From Sthenelais limicola (lineage: Eukaryota; Annelida; Polychaeta; Phyllodocida; Sigalionidae), in the NCBI GenBank assembly GCA_942159475.1, contig OW804095.1, positions 67,794,773 to 67,858,772 on the forward strand: a stretch of 64,000 nucleotides of DNA, written 5' to 3'. The stretch's first letter is position 1. Each line of letters begins with the position of its first letter. Of the stretch, positions 1 through 10,333 are shown in pieces. Made by a program: the position numbers and the translations under genes. The notes beneath the pieces are model-generated. The model had not been told where the DNA came from. It saw only the letters and a list, made by a program, of their open reading frames with translations, and made no database searches.

Positions 1-1790
1 GCAAAGGTCACCACTAGAACGTTTCCCTCACTCCAGAATGTCAATTCTTCCCTCTGTATTCCCACAGAGAAACCCTATTGTCTCCTATAAAAATAAAGTA
101 GGGAGACAAAACATAGATTTCGCAGGCTTCATTGCATAGGAAAAATGCTTTGGAACAGACCTAATGGCTTCTGCATTGGCATGCTATATATGTTCCACCG
201 CAACACATTTCAATACATATGTCACTATTGAATACTGTATTTATAAGTACTGTATATGTCGATCCAGCAGATCGAGATCTTTTGCCGAACACTGTGATCG
301 ATATTTTTTCTCCGAATATGTATCGTATTAAACAGTTTTGGAACTGAATTATAAAAAAGCACGATCTTCTACTGCAGACATTGTATAATGACACCGGTCG
401 AGTAATGAATGTATTATAAAAAGAATCTAATAATCATATCATATATTATTTCAGATCCATTATTTTTTCCAGTCTATTATTATCTCAATATGTTGTGGCA
501 TGTCTCCATGTATGAATATAACCGTGGCAATAGTTTACCGGGGCTTTGCAAGTTATGCCAAGGACATGGCGAAAGGTTGATTCGTTTGAAAGCGTGTGAA
601 CTTATTGAGATTCATTAGCCTATTTTATCGCTTTTTCCATCTGCTGGATTAATATCAGAGTTCAAATGCATTTGGAAACTTTACTTCCAACCTGTCTAAA
701 AGCGTTTGAATGAATTCAAGATTAATAGGCCAGAATACGCCTACGGCGAATTTTTGAATGTTTATAAATCAAGGCAAAGGGGATGGTTACATGATATTTA
801 ACCCTATGGTGCAGCTCCTGATTGTGGAGATAATGTGTATCAGATATGACATGTTGTCCATCATATTATGGACAGCACCGGGGTGGGTCACAATGCGTGC
901 ATGTAGAACCCTTCACACCTGGCTCTTGGTGTAGCGTGAGGCTGACATTATGAACATGTACCCCTCCACTACATGCTGAGCGACATGATTACACCCACTC
1001 TTTAACATGTAACAACATGACGTCACTATTACCATCAAATAAACTATAAATTTCGCCATCTGCTACGGTCGCACACAAGGGTTCAATACGTGTTACCGGG
1101 TTGTGCACAGGCCCATACTTTCCCCTTTTCTCTATTGTGCTCCATCTCATCCCGGCTCATCGGAAATTGATGAAAAGTGAAGATGTCATAAAACCATGGA
1201 ATATTGAATAGATTTCTGCCAGTTATCATGAAAACCAAACAGAATAATTAATACTTCCCATCACACACTTGCCAAGTGGGTCGATAGAAATGGTGATTTC
1301 CATGTGGACAATAAGATATGAATAATTTGCCTATATGTGAATTGAGATTTTTTTCGAGTGTTTTGATTTCACCCGATCGTTTTTCGAACTATCGCAGATG
1401 TTTTCTGATTTTGTCACCAGGTGCGCACACTGCAGGAATCAATGCTAGGGTCAGTAGGGTTTGCACCTACGCTGACCTCCAACCTAGTGTTGCCTACTGC
1501 ACCTATAACACCTTAATTCTATATAGCCTCCCCCCTCTCTCTCGTGGACATGCATTCTTTTTCACCTAAATACAACGCCAGCGCATGCGTGAAGAGGTTG
1601 CCCGTGATACCCCTCACAGCGAGGCTATCCAGTTCTCCATCAACAACCAATCAAAAGCTAAATTAACGCTGGGGCCAACGCCCATCTGGGGCTCCCAACA
1701 CTCCCACTGCTAATTCAAACACTCTTTTCCATTATCAAATTCATTCGGTGTCATTATTTCTTAAATCAAAAACACTTACTTAATAAGGGT
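1..1790. other. Noncoding AT-rich stretch
   Basis: No recognisable gene. Open frames are short (83 codons at most, at 1318-1569) and have no family features. Scattered E-box-like and ATG-rich sequence is present, but nothing forms a coherent promoter or repeat that I can support. Confidence 0.6.
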
Positions 1791-1793
1791 TAT

Positions 1794-1823
1794 CCCCCCC
1801 CCATCTTTCTTTCTTTCTTTCTT
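1794..1823. repeat. C9 run plus (CTTT)n microsatellite
   Basis: A run of nine C is followed at once by four to five CTTT units. The pyrimidine bias is strand-asymmetric. This is a simple-sequence tract with no evidence of function. Confidence 0.9.
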
Positions 1824-1876
1824 CCTTTTAAGGGGAATTTTATATGTCAATATGGAATTCAGACAGATTTTCCGTA

Positions 1877-1991
1877 CCCTCCTCAAATGTTATTGATTAT
1901 GAATACATTTGTATTTTGTACATAAGCAAATCTATTCATTCCATTCCCTCCTCAAATGTTATTCATTATGAATGTTTTGTACACAAGCAAA
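1877..1991. repeat. Local tandem duplication, two copies
   Basis: Copy 1 (1877-1930) and copy 2 (1946-1991) share the block CCCTCCTCAAATGTTATT, then ATTATGAAT, then TTTTGTACA and AAGCAAA. Copy 2 lacks about 8 bp in the middle and differs at a few positions. The 15 bp between them is unrelated. This is a small, fairly recent duplication. Confidence 0.85.
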
Positions 1992-2380
1992 ATAATATAT
2001 AGCGAGGAAAAAAATAGCAGCAAACAAGAGTTTGTCTCAATGATACAGCCAAACAAAAGTACACTATTATTTTAAATTATACCCGAATTACACCAAATAA
2101 TATCACTGCACCTAAATTGATGCTGATCAGTATAACCAGAAGAAAATAATTTTATAAATGACTGACAGGTAAACGTATTCATCTAGATTTCTATGAATAC
2201 AACAAGAATAACTGACAGATGGTAATTATGTTACTATAAACAATTATTATTGTGATGTACCTTTTACAGCCTGGGTGACGTAAATCCACACCTAAAAAAT
2301 CAAAGAAAAAAATAAGCAAACCTTTTCTAAACGTTATATAGCCAAATCCTTTGGATAGCACATTTAAACTTTAAACTTAA
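1992..2380. other. Noncoding AT-rich stretch
   Basis: Strongly AT-rich with no open frame worth noting and no clear repeat. Confidence 0.6.
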
Positions 2381-2642
2381 AGCTGCACATGTATTGATTA
2401 ACAAATAATACAATTTCTACTTTTTTTTTTCGTTCTTTCCCCATCCATCTGAAAGTCATTTGACCAAAATGTTGGAGGATTCCTCCCTGTGGTTCTTGCT
2501 GAAGGGCTTCATAAAAATTCACATTTATATTTCGGCTGCCCGCCGAAATCTTTTTCTGTGGTGGTTTCACTTGTTATCGATCACCGATCGCTTTCTTTCG
2601 GTCGATTCATCGATTTCTTGTATACACATAACATCAGCAAAT
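2381..2642 (+). repeat. Dispersed repeat family, copy 1
   Basis: This stretch aligns along its length with 62245-62502 in the same orientation. Both begin with AGCTGCAC, share AAAGTCATTTGACCAA followed by TTGGAGGATT, then GGGCTT, a GCCCGCC or CCCGCCC block, TTCACTT.TTATCG.TCACC and a final ATTCA..GATTTC or CAATTTCAAATTC portion. The copies differ by many substitutions and small indels, so they are old. The open frame at 2460-2762 runs through the repeat and is not supported as a gene. The family is unidentified; a MITE or SINE-like element is possible, but I see no terminal inverted repeats or poly-A tail. Confidence 0.75.
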
Positions 2643-3752
2643 TACTGTCACCTTAAGTCCAATATACTAGTAAGTCAAACAATGGGTGAATTCTGCACGA
2701 CTCCTTTCACAATAGCCGAGAATGCATCTTTAAGTCATCAGATATCGTCAATGGCGATATAGATAGGTAGGCCTACTTGACCACATTGCAAACATCTACA
2801 ACACTGATGAAATAAAGGTAGGTCTCATTGTAACGATTGTGTTTTATAAAAAGTAAATAAATAACGGAACACCAACGGAATCAATAGGCATAGGCAGCTG
2901 TTAGACTGTATACTTGACTGCTTTGGAATACTGGGTTAAAAAAGTCAGTCACTAAAAGGGTCCTTCCGCAAACATGACTCATCTGGATGCCTTTCGTGTT
3001 CCACGTCCGGCCACCCTGCATTTCAATTAAAGGCTTTTCTTAGCTCTCCAGGATTTGCCTGTTCCTTCTACGACTTTACTGGTTCCCGGGCTGGTTTCAC
3101 ACCCTATACTTTACCTCTCCAACCCACTGGGTCTATTTCTACGACGCCTATTCTTTGACAATGTTTAAATTCGCACGTTCTATTTTCAATTTACAAACAC
3201 CGACCAGCCCTGCGCACATACTTCAATACTACACTTGACTAAACAGGAGCGATGGACATCCAAATGTATCTAGAATTCCCAACAAAGGCATTTTATTTTT
3301 GCCAAGTCCATGCATCATCTACTCGGACCTGAAATAGAATGAATTGAGTGACGACAAAATCCTGAATCTTATATCAATTTTCCCGTACTTTCACTTTCAA
3401 TGAATGTTTTTGGAAACAATTTTTTTCTCGTTCTTTTTCACCTTCTAACTTCCAACTATTGCTCCTTTACAACATCACACATTCTCAATAAGTTTGCCTA
3501 GCTTTGCCTTAATTTCCCCTCTGTGTTCTATCCGGCTTAATGCACTCCATTTCTCTGCCGTCTTTACGTAGCGCTATCTCCAATCACCCGCCATTTCCTT
3601 CTCCACTCCCGGCTTCACTGAATCATTTACATTAGCCCACCTGTCCACGGGGAATATGTGACAAAGAAAAGTTTGCTATTGAATGAGAGAGGAAGAAATC
3701 CCATACACTGCCGTACGAGACGAGACTATTCAGCACTGCCGGATCCCATCTC
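2643..3752. other. Noncoding stretch
   Basis: No gene recognised. It contains the perfect 10 bp palindrome GTAGGCCTAC at 2767-2776, which recurs at 37861-37870. GC content rises slowly toward the CCAAT/E-box island that follows. Confidence 0.6.
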
Positions 3753-3813
3753 CTGATTGGCTTAATGACCACCAATTCTTAGCCAATCAGCGGGCCCTGC
3801 TTCGTCACGTGAC
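3753..3813. promoter_or_regulatory. Inverted CCAAT pair plus palindromic E-box
   Basis: CTGATTGGCT (3753-3762) and AGCCAATCAG (3781-3790) are exact reverse complements, giving two NF-Y-type CCAAT boxes facing each other 18 bp apart. GTCACGTGAC (3804-3813) is a perfect 10 bp palindrome with a CACGTG E-box core. The surroundings are unusually GC-rich for this window. Paired CCAAT boxes plus an E-box are typical of animal promoters, but no TATA box or convincing first exon is visible, so an enhancer is equally possible. Confidence 0.35.
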
Positions 3814-6800
3814 AAAGATATAGCGGAGGTTAACTCTCTAATGTCCGGAGCGGGGCGCTTTTTGTTGTCGTGGTGTCAGTTGACATCGCTATAGATGTCG
3901 CTACAACCGACGCAACAAGGAAACATAGGCAATAAATCATGACGGAAAGGCATTTACCAGAATGTTACTACTTCACAAGAAAATCCCCTCCTCAAAAACA
4001 ACACCACGATGAACCACCCCATGCCATTGGTATACAGGAGATAGACAGTCAAGTAGACTACAGTTGTGTGTATACTTGCTTCAATGTCTAATCAAATTCC
4101 AATCCCCTTCTCTTGGTATTGGTTCTTTCTGAACAATAACATTATACTGAATCTTTTAAGGGCCGAACCGCACAGAAAGGAAGGTAATTGCTTGATTACA
4201 TTGGCTCAGTGTGTCCGTCAGCTTAAATTATCAATGGTCTGGATCAGGAAGGAACAGCGCAATATCCTTTTTTATGAAAACCTATACATATACAAATTAT
4301 CGATGTGAAAAACAACAGTTCTATTGTATTAGGGCAGAAACAGTATAACATTCTAGCGGTAATTAATTAATTAATGTATAATGGATATATACTTATCAGT
4401 ATATAAGGTGGTTTGTCCAAGCTACGGAAACGACTTGCTTTTTTCTCTCGAAACGTTGAGGTGAAATGAGGGAAAGATCTGATAAACAACGCCATTACCT
4501 ATTTTTATTTGAAATAATGCGGATACGTCAGCTTTCCAAAGAATAGATAACAATAATACCTTTTAGAGCATATAATCGGGCTAATTGCTAAGATAATAGT
4601 ACATGTTTTAGAGTATCGTGTTGAGATTTCCCTAATTGAATAGCTCCAATGCAAAACAGAGGATCATTGTATTAGATAATCAAGGACAAATTGGCCAATT
4701 TCATTTTGTTTCGAAGCCTTAGCGAGATGACTGTGACTGATCCAATTCTATCATTTGACACGACATATCACTCCCCGTGCTTGGTTGAAGAGATAACTGC
4801 TGTAAAATGTTGCTTCCCACTTTTCTATCGTTGATGGCCATTGGCCAGATGTCACATTGTTTTGACCACTCACTATAGGACGCTGGAAGATCTGGTGATG
4901 AGGAGGGAAGTCCATATGACAAGGAGAGACCCTGTCATGTCTGTAGAGGCTAATGTGGGTGGATGATAGCCTACGTGCATTCACTCTTTATAGACGACGT
5001 GGAAACTAAAGATTTTAACATCGGATGTGCGCCACTAATCCAGTTTATATACTGTGGGAGAGGGAATGAGGTAAAGGGACAGTGTATCGGGGGCTGTTGA
5101 AACAAATTTCAAAGGACCGTTGTGGTGTAAAATCAGATGCAATATGAAATAAAAAGAATAAAAGCCTACAGTATATGGGGATTGTCCTAGCCTTGAACCA
5201 TAAGCACTTTTCAATTAAGATTATGTCCAAATTGGAACTATGTACCAAGCCCCGTGCCCCAGATCAACGCTTGTTGGCTGAATATTCTCATACAGAACTA
5301 GTAGAGATGCAACATGAAAGTCCGTAAAGGAGAGTCTTGGCCTTGATTTGACGAAGCTAACTAGTTCTGTACTAGTAGGAGAAACATACCCCGCTCTTCC
5401 AGTCAGTCGGACTACTGCCTGTTATTGGTTCTCTTTCAAAGAGCGGCTCTAGGGCCAGACACCGATGATAAAATATAAAGTGTGGAAAGGTCTGTAGCTC
5501 TCTGCACCCAATCTATGCCACAATCATGGATTTATATATGCTTTACATAGGATAGGGCTGATTGCTGGTATGGCTCGACTAGTAGTGGAGGGGAGATCGC
5601 CCTGCCCTGGCTCTGTCCTTGTACTGATTAGAACGAAGAAAAATACCCAGTTCTTGCAGCGAACTTAGCCACGTTCTCGGACTGGAAGATATCAACTGAG
5701 CATCAAATGAACCAATAGTATAGACCGAGGATATTAACTGCGGGGATGCACCTCGGGAACTGCTATGACATATCAAGGCGCCGAATGGAAAACAAATTCA
5801 AAAGCAATGACCTCTGGAGTAGCTATACTGGTATCACATCCTTCAGTTATTGAAAAGAATGCTAAGCTATTACTCTTTTTAAAATGAAGAGATAGATTTA
5901 CCAGACTTTTCTTGTTTTGTCATGGACGTCCTCAAAATGATAGAATCTATGAAATCCAAATGTAATTCCCTATCTACGATCCTATTTGAATTCATGTTTT
6001 TTTAGAAGAAATCTTTCAGTGGCCCACAATTCCATATGGGAGGAATTTAAATTGAATTTTGAAATTCTCAATCCCTTCCCAATAGTATATTCATCTTTTG
6101 AATTAAGGAAACATACGAATTTGGTTTGTATAATCCAGAGAAGTAACTCAGCCGTTAAAATGATTGATGTTGACATGCTCCCTAAATTAGCTTCCAGTAA
6201 CACTTTGCGGCTTCAAGAGCGGATCCTAAAGGAAGTGTTGGTTAGAAAATCACACGTTGGTAAGCAGCGCACTTGAAAAGTGACTATTACTAGACCCAGA
6301 CTGGCTGCTCCACTAGTATGATGTCCTCACTAGTAGGCAATGGGTGCCATATATCCCATGTAAGGAGGAACAAGAGGAAACGTGTGGTCCATTCTACCTC
6401 TTTCTCCTTCCCTACCACACAATAGATGGTTGTTATACCTTCAGAGAAGATATATGGAAAGATACATACATTTGTATTAACAAACACACATGGCTCTGCT
6501 TGAACCAGTAAGTCACCAAGAAAGAGAGTAGAGGTGTAAGTGTCACTCCGAAATCCTATACCATAAAACCTACATTGTCCATAATTATTCTCGAGGAAGG
6601 GAATTTCATGTATCTTAATAGAAAAAAGGAAATTATATTTATGTCGGTATCAATAAAGCAGGATCTACATTTTAAGTTGTAGCAACCCAAACAATTCTAA
6701 GGTTGTTTGGCATTGCTGTCAATCTGAAATTTTCTAAAGGATTCCTTTTCAGATTCAATGATAGACTAATTAAGCTTTCCCATTTACGTAATAAACAGAA

Positions 6801-7653
6801 CTATGAATTATATAGATCAACGCAACATTGTATAATAATCACTTAATGAATCAACATATTGAATTTAGCTTGACGCTCTGACTGAAATACAATATAAATC
6901 AATGAACTAATTTTGTTGCATATTCAGGTTTTCCAGTGAACTAGTTATCACTCCCTGCAGTATTTTTGCTTAGACTACTTAGACTAAGAGTAATAATTTA
7001 TGTACCACATTCTGTCCCTTTACTCATGTAATATGTAAAATGTTTGAAGTTTGAGCTTTGTGATCAAATTGCCACTCTGAATGGTTCCATAAAAAATTCA
7101 AAATTCCACAATGCCAGTTATTCGCGACACAATCACCAAATGTGTCAACGTTAAATTTTGAATGATCCAAGCTGAGAACATATTTACCAATCATTTACAT
7201 GGCATTGCCTCTACTTTAGAGGACGCCAACATACACACAGGATCTTAGTTTTATTCATCAGATTTGTTGAATAGGTCCTATATTAGAGGCAGCTGAACCC
7301 AGCACACGTGTGAGAATGGGCGCGGGTGCGTATTGTATGCTAAGGGAGCATGGGGGCACTAATGGGGCGATAATGAGGGAAAGTTCTATAGGATTATTTA
7401 ACTGTGCCATTGTGCAGAGGTGAAGGCTCGTGGTATGTGTTGTTACAATGTATGTGTAAGTATTTAAGTATTTAATGGACACTGGGCATCGATTGGCTCT
7501 GTGGGAAAGGCATTGTTACCGATGGAAAAGGTGCTAAAGCTGTCACTCGTTCAGGAGCGCATCAGCTGTGAATATGATCGGGTTTAGCCCTAGAATAGTA
7601 ATCGTAAGCCAAACAGCCATGTTTAGTCATATGTGTAATTCACTTATGGTAGG
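3814..7653. other. Noncoding stretch, 3.8 kb
   Basis: No recognisable coding sequence; the largest open frame is 96 codons (5986-6276) with no family signature. It holds the inverted repeat at 5291-5371 and otherwise ordinary AT-rich DNA. Confidence 0.6.
5291..5371. repeat. 12 bp inverted repeat with 57 bp loop
   Basis: TACAGAACTAGT (5291-5302) and ACTAGTTCTGTA (5360-5371) are exact reverse complements. A direct echo, CTAGTAGAGA against CTAGTAGGAGA, flanks the arms. This may be a short fold-back relic; a chance origin is not excluded. Confidence 0.5.
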
Positions 7654-7710
7654 TCAAGAATCGAACTTGGCATTATGATTCATAATACAAGCGCGTTAGA
7701 CCCTGCAGAA
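7654..7710 (-). other. tRNA-like remnant (possible SINE head)
   Basis: On the minus strand, 7670-7654 reads as a T-arm: CCAAG, loop TTCGATT, then CTTGA, with four of five stem pairs. The B-box-like AGTTCGATTCT matches GGTTCGANTCC at 9 of 11 positions. Just 5' lies TATTA-TGAATCA-TAATG (7687-7671), a five-pair stem with a seven-base loop like an anticodon arm, preceded by GGGTCTAACGCGC, which resembles the end of a D-arm. There is no variable loop, position 33 is not T, and the acceptor stem and A box are not convincing. It is therefore not a functional tRNA, but probably a decayed tRNA pseudogene or SINE head. Confidence 0.25.
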
Positions 7711-8763
7711 TATGACGTAACTTTAAGCTTTTCCTGATTTCGGTTATAATGGAAGTTATTGAAATCGTTATACTACCGGTATATTAGTTTGCGTACAGCT
7801 TGGCAACCATAACATCGACTCTGTCACTTCTTAATCATTTGAGTAAGCCAGAGGACAGTTTGGGACTAAGTTGCATCGGGAACTCAAAGGTTCACCATAT
7901 GACGGAGAATAATAGTACACAGAACAGGAATTATACTAAAATGTGCATCTGGGAGCGTGGGGAGAAATAGTTATCCCCTGCGCTGACAGTGATGGGGAGG
8001 TGAGAGAGTCGACAGATGACAGCGTGCCCCCAGGTATTCTAACCCACACACGGACACTGTTACGCAAGCACTTGTATAAACAACCAATATAGGCCCATTC
8101 TTACTTACAACCCTAGCTGACCGTAACGCATTCACAAGCGAGCTTTAAAGTCCTATGCGTTCTGGATTTCTATTACGATCCTTTGTATCATAGAGAAGGG
8201 GGAAAGGACCTGGTAAATGTATTGGTATTCAAGACTAATTCACAAAGAAATAAAACCATTTTGAGTGCCCACACTCAGTGCACAGAACTGACTTGACAGA
8301 TCAAAAGCCCACCTGCTAGCTGATATTCAAGGCCTAATGTGCAGGCACATGATATTGACCAAAATTAAGGAATTAAAAGGTACTTTAACTACGTAATATT
8401 GCATAGCAATTCTTAAGAGTACGGGCACTTACAGGTAAAGCGGTCTCTCAGAGACTTGGTCTCACTCCTTCTCATCTGGATTAATGGGCTTTTAGAAGAA
8501 GGAAGTGAGCGATTAAAGAAACCTTTGTTATTTATTATATGAGGTAGATTTGTCAGGTGGCCGCTCGAATTTTAATCCTAAGACGAATTTAAGACAATTG
8601 GATGATGCACATAGTGAGGTACAGTGATGTTACCAGTTATGTTATTTTGACAGTACAAGCTAGTACAAATTGCTCAACAAGTTTCCAATACAACTCGTCT
8701 ATAAAGAAGAATGCCCATCACCAAATATACTCGATGCAGTACCTTACAAAAAGCCAGGCAGAT
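7711..8763. other. Noncoding stretch
   Basis: No gene or clear repeat recognised. GC content rises near the right edge, where the CCAAT/TATA island starts. Confidence 0.6.
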
Positions 8764-9003
8764 TCAGAAGTCAAGAAATGGGCCAAAGAAAGGAAAGGCA
8801 AAAAATATTTCTGAAGCTGACTCTTCACGTTCGGTGAACGCTTTGTCGTGGTATAAATCCCCACTCCATATATGGGCGCGTGTTCGTCTTGATTCCCATT
8901 TCACCGCAAGATGTAGCTCTTCTAAGCTCGAGAACTTATCCGCAAGGCGTCTCTGATTGGCTTTGTATGAGAGAGTGGGGGTGGGCTCCCCATGGGACGC
9001 CAT
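8764..9003 (-). CDS. Candidate 79-codon ORF by CCAAT island
   Basis: Function is unknown and this may not be a gene. The frame opens at an ATG in the context CCCAAGATGGCGTCC, with A at -3 and G at +4, a strong Kozak start that also matches the YY1-type AAGATGGC motif. It encodes 79 residues: a neutral to basic middle rich in Lys, Arg and Glu, then a phenylalanine-rich tail ending PFFGPFLDF. No domain is recognised. The frame stays open upstream to 9093, so an internal start was chosen on Kozak context alone. Two forward-oriented CCAAT boxes (on the minus strand) lie about 125-160 bp upstream of this ATG, which suits a promoter reading left. A third CCAAT box (8953-8962) falls inside the frame. 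It could instead be noncoding first-exon sequence or chance. Confidence 0.22.
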   Translation of the reverse strand: MASHGEPTPTLSYKANQRRLADKFSSLEELHLAVKWESRRTRAHIWSGDLYHDKAFTEREESASEIFFAFPFFGPFLDF

Positions 9004-9214
9004 CTTGGGGTAAGGATTCACACAAACCTTCCCAAAGTCACGGGCTGTTTGCGATAGCACGTCTCCCCACGACTCTAGTTTGTATAAGCTCAACCAGGGA
9101 ACGCTGCAGCAAATAATAGAAACCCGCTGATTGGCTGCTTGCTAGGGAACTCTTGATTGGCTGAATTCTTTTCCTCAACTTGATGACACCGAATGGGATT
9201 CTCACATATATAAG
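8953..9214. promoter_or_regulatory. CCAAT cluster with TATA, maybe divergent
   Basis: Three NF-Y-type boxes share the core TGATTGGCT: CTGATTGGCT at 8953-8962 and 9127-9136, and TGATTGGCTG at 9154-9163. TATATAAG at 9207-9214 is a good TATA box for plus-strand transcription, about 45 bp past the last CCAAT box, predicting a start near 9240. On the minus strand the boxes read in the forward CCAAT orientation and precede a Kozak ATG at 9003. Inference: a promoter, possibly bidirectional. A promoter left by a transposon is an alternative. Confidence 0.42.
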
Positions 9215-9323
9215 AACTACTGGCAGCGATCGATACATGCGGTTGGAATGAAGTAGGTCTAAAGCAAACTTCGAACTTTTTCACCAATTTAATTATCATA
9301 TTCAAGCTTAAAGGCAAACTGAT

Positions 9324-9440
9324 ATGGACAACGGCGGGACAGAAAAGAGTGTGGAAGGAAAAACATCACTTACCATTAAAACCACATTACTGTCGACCAA
9401 GTCCATAAAATATCATCTGAAAAGAGATGAAAATAATTAA
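9324..9440 (+). CDS. Candidate 38-codon ORF past TATA box
   Basis: This is a short open frame with a reasonable Kozak context (G at -3 and +4), about 110 bp downstream of the TATA box at 9207-9214. The 38-residue product starts MDNGGTEKSVEGKTS and is hydrophilic, rich in Lys and Thr, with no signal peptide or domain. Against coding, it is very short and the sequence inside it reads GGTAAGTG on the opposite strand, a good splice donor for a minus-strand transcript. It could be a small protein, part of a first exon or chance. Confidence 0.12.
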   Translation: MDNGGTEKSVEGKTSLTIKTTLLSTKSIKYHLKRDENN

Positions 9441-9533
9441 AAATTAAACATTTTGTGTTTGGATTAGAGATTAGGTTAATAGGATGATGGATGAGATGAA
9501 GGGCTAATAGAGGTCGTAGGAAACCCGGCTTCA

Positions 9534-9595
9534 CAGATCATGTGACTGTCACATGATCTGACCACCGTACGAACGACGACATTGATCAATGTCGT
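9534..9595. repeat. Two adjacent perfect palindromes
   Basis: Palindrome 1 (9534-9560) has 13 bp arms around a single T: CAGATCATGTGAC / GTCACATGATCTG. Palindrome 2 (9576-9595) is a 20 bp perfect palindrome with no spacer, centred on ATTGATCAAT and flanked by CGAC/GTCG. The two are 15 bp apart. Two perfect palindromes this close are unlikely by chance. They could be hairpins, dimeric protein-binding sites or the end structure of an element. Confidence 0.8.
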
Positions 9596-10165
9596 GGAGG
9601 GCAAGTCGTGAACGCGCTAATTAACAGATACAAGCCTTTCACTAGAGGCAAACAAATGTCACCGAGACAATCCACAACAATTATGATATCTTATGGTTTC
9701 AGCTTACACCTATATTATAATCAAATTGTTATTCTAAAAATTATTTTTCTTGGAACTTTGGATTGTTTCGTGACACCCGAGACGGTACCTTCAAACAATA
9801 TATGTAATGGAATTATTCACTTATTCTGGCAGAAACATAGAAATAGAAATATATATTCATGATAGCATGTATAAATCTACTTTATCTTCATTAAGATACT
9901 GTCAGTTTTTCTCCATGTTTTATTAATCATGTCTCTTATTCATCCATGACTTTTTATGTAGTCTAAAGGCGTCTCTAAATTTTCACCATTTCGTAGTCAG
10001 TTCGGAGTTCAGCGGCTGTGGGTTTTACATTTTCCCATTGTAATCCTTGCTTTTTACATGCGCTACTAGTGTTTCCTTGGTCACATTTCTGGCAGCTTAC
10101 ATCTATTGACTTTCCCCCCTTCCCTTTCAGGCTTAATGCGTCCTCTTTCGAGCCATATGGGTACC
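9596..10165. other. Noncoding stretch
   Basis: No gene recognised; the 84-codon frame at 9608-9862 has no signature. Confidence 0.6.
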
Positions 10166-10242
10166 ATTGGTGACGTCATCTATGACCTTCAACTGGTGAT
10201 TTCACGACCACCGGCCCACGACAAATATTAACCCAAGATGGC
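10166..10242 (+). promoter_or_regulatory. CCAAT + perfect CRE + YY1-like promoter
   Basis: An inverted CCAAT box (ATTGG, 10166-10170) abuts a perfect cAMP-response element TGACGTCA (10171-10178), followed by TGACCTTCA. About 57 bp downstream is AAGATGGCGGAC (10235-10246), a full YY1-type motif that also holds a Kozak ATG. This order, with CCAAT/CRE upstream and AAGATGGCGG at or just after the start site, is a classic TATA-less promoter layout. Transcription to the right is inferred. Confidence 0.42.
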
Positions 10243-10333
10243 GGACAATGAATGGTCAACGCACGCGTCCGGCAGCCATTGTAGAAATGGATTGAACATG
10301 GGACCAGCATGGATGACCCATGACCCTGAATAA
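10238..10333 (+). CDS. Candidate 31-codon ORF with optimal start
   Basis: The ATG at 10238 has A at -3 and G at +4, inside the YY1-like motif AAGATGGCGGAC, and lies about 60 bp past the CRE. It encodes 31 residues starting MADNEWSTHASG and ending THDPE, then TAA. No domain or signal is seen. A start codon embedded in AAGATGGCGG is common in broadly expressed animal genes, so this could be a real N-terminus whose exon would have to leave the frame by splicing before the stop; no strong donor was identified. It may equally be a small upstream ORF of a noncoding RNA. Confidence 0.15.
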   Translation: MADNEWSTHASGSHCRNGLNMGPAWMTHDPE

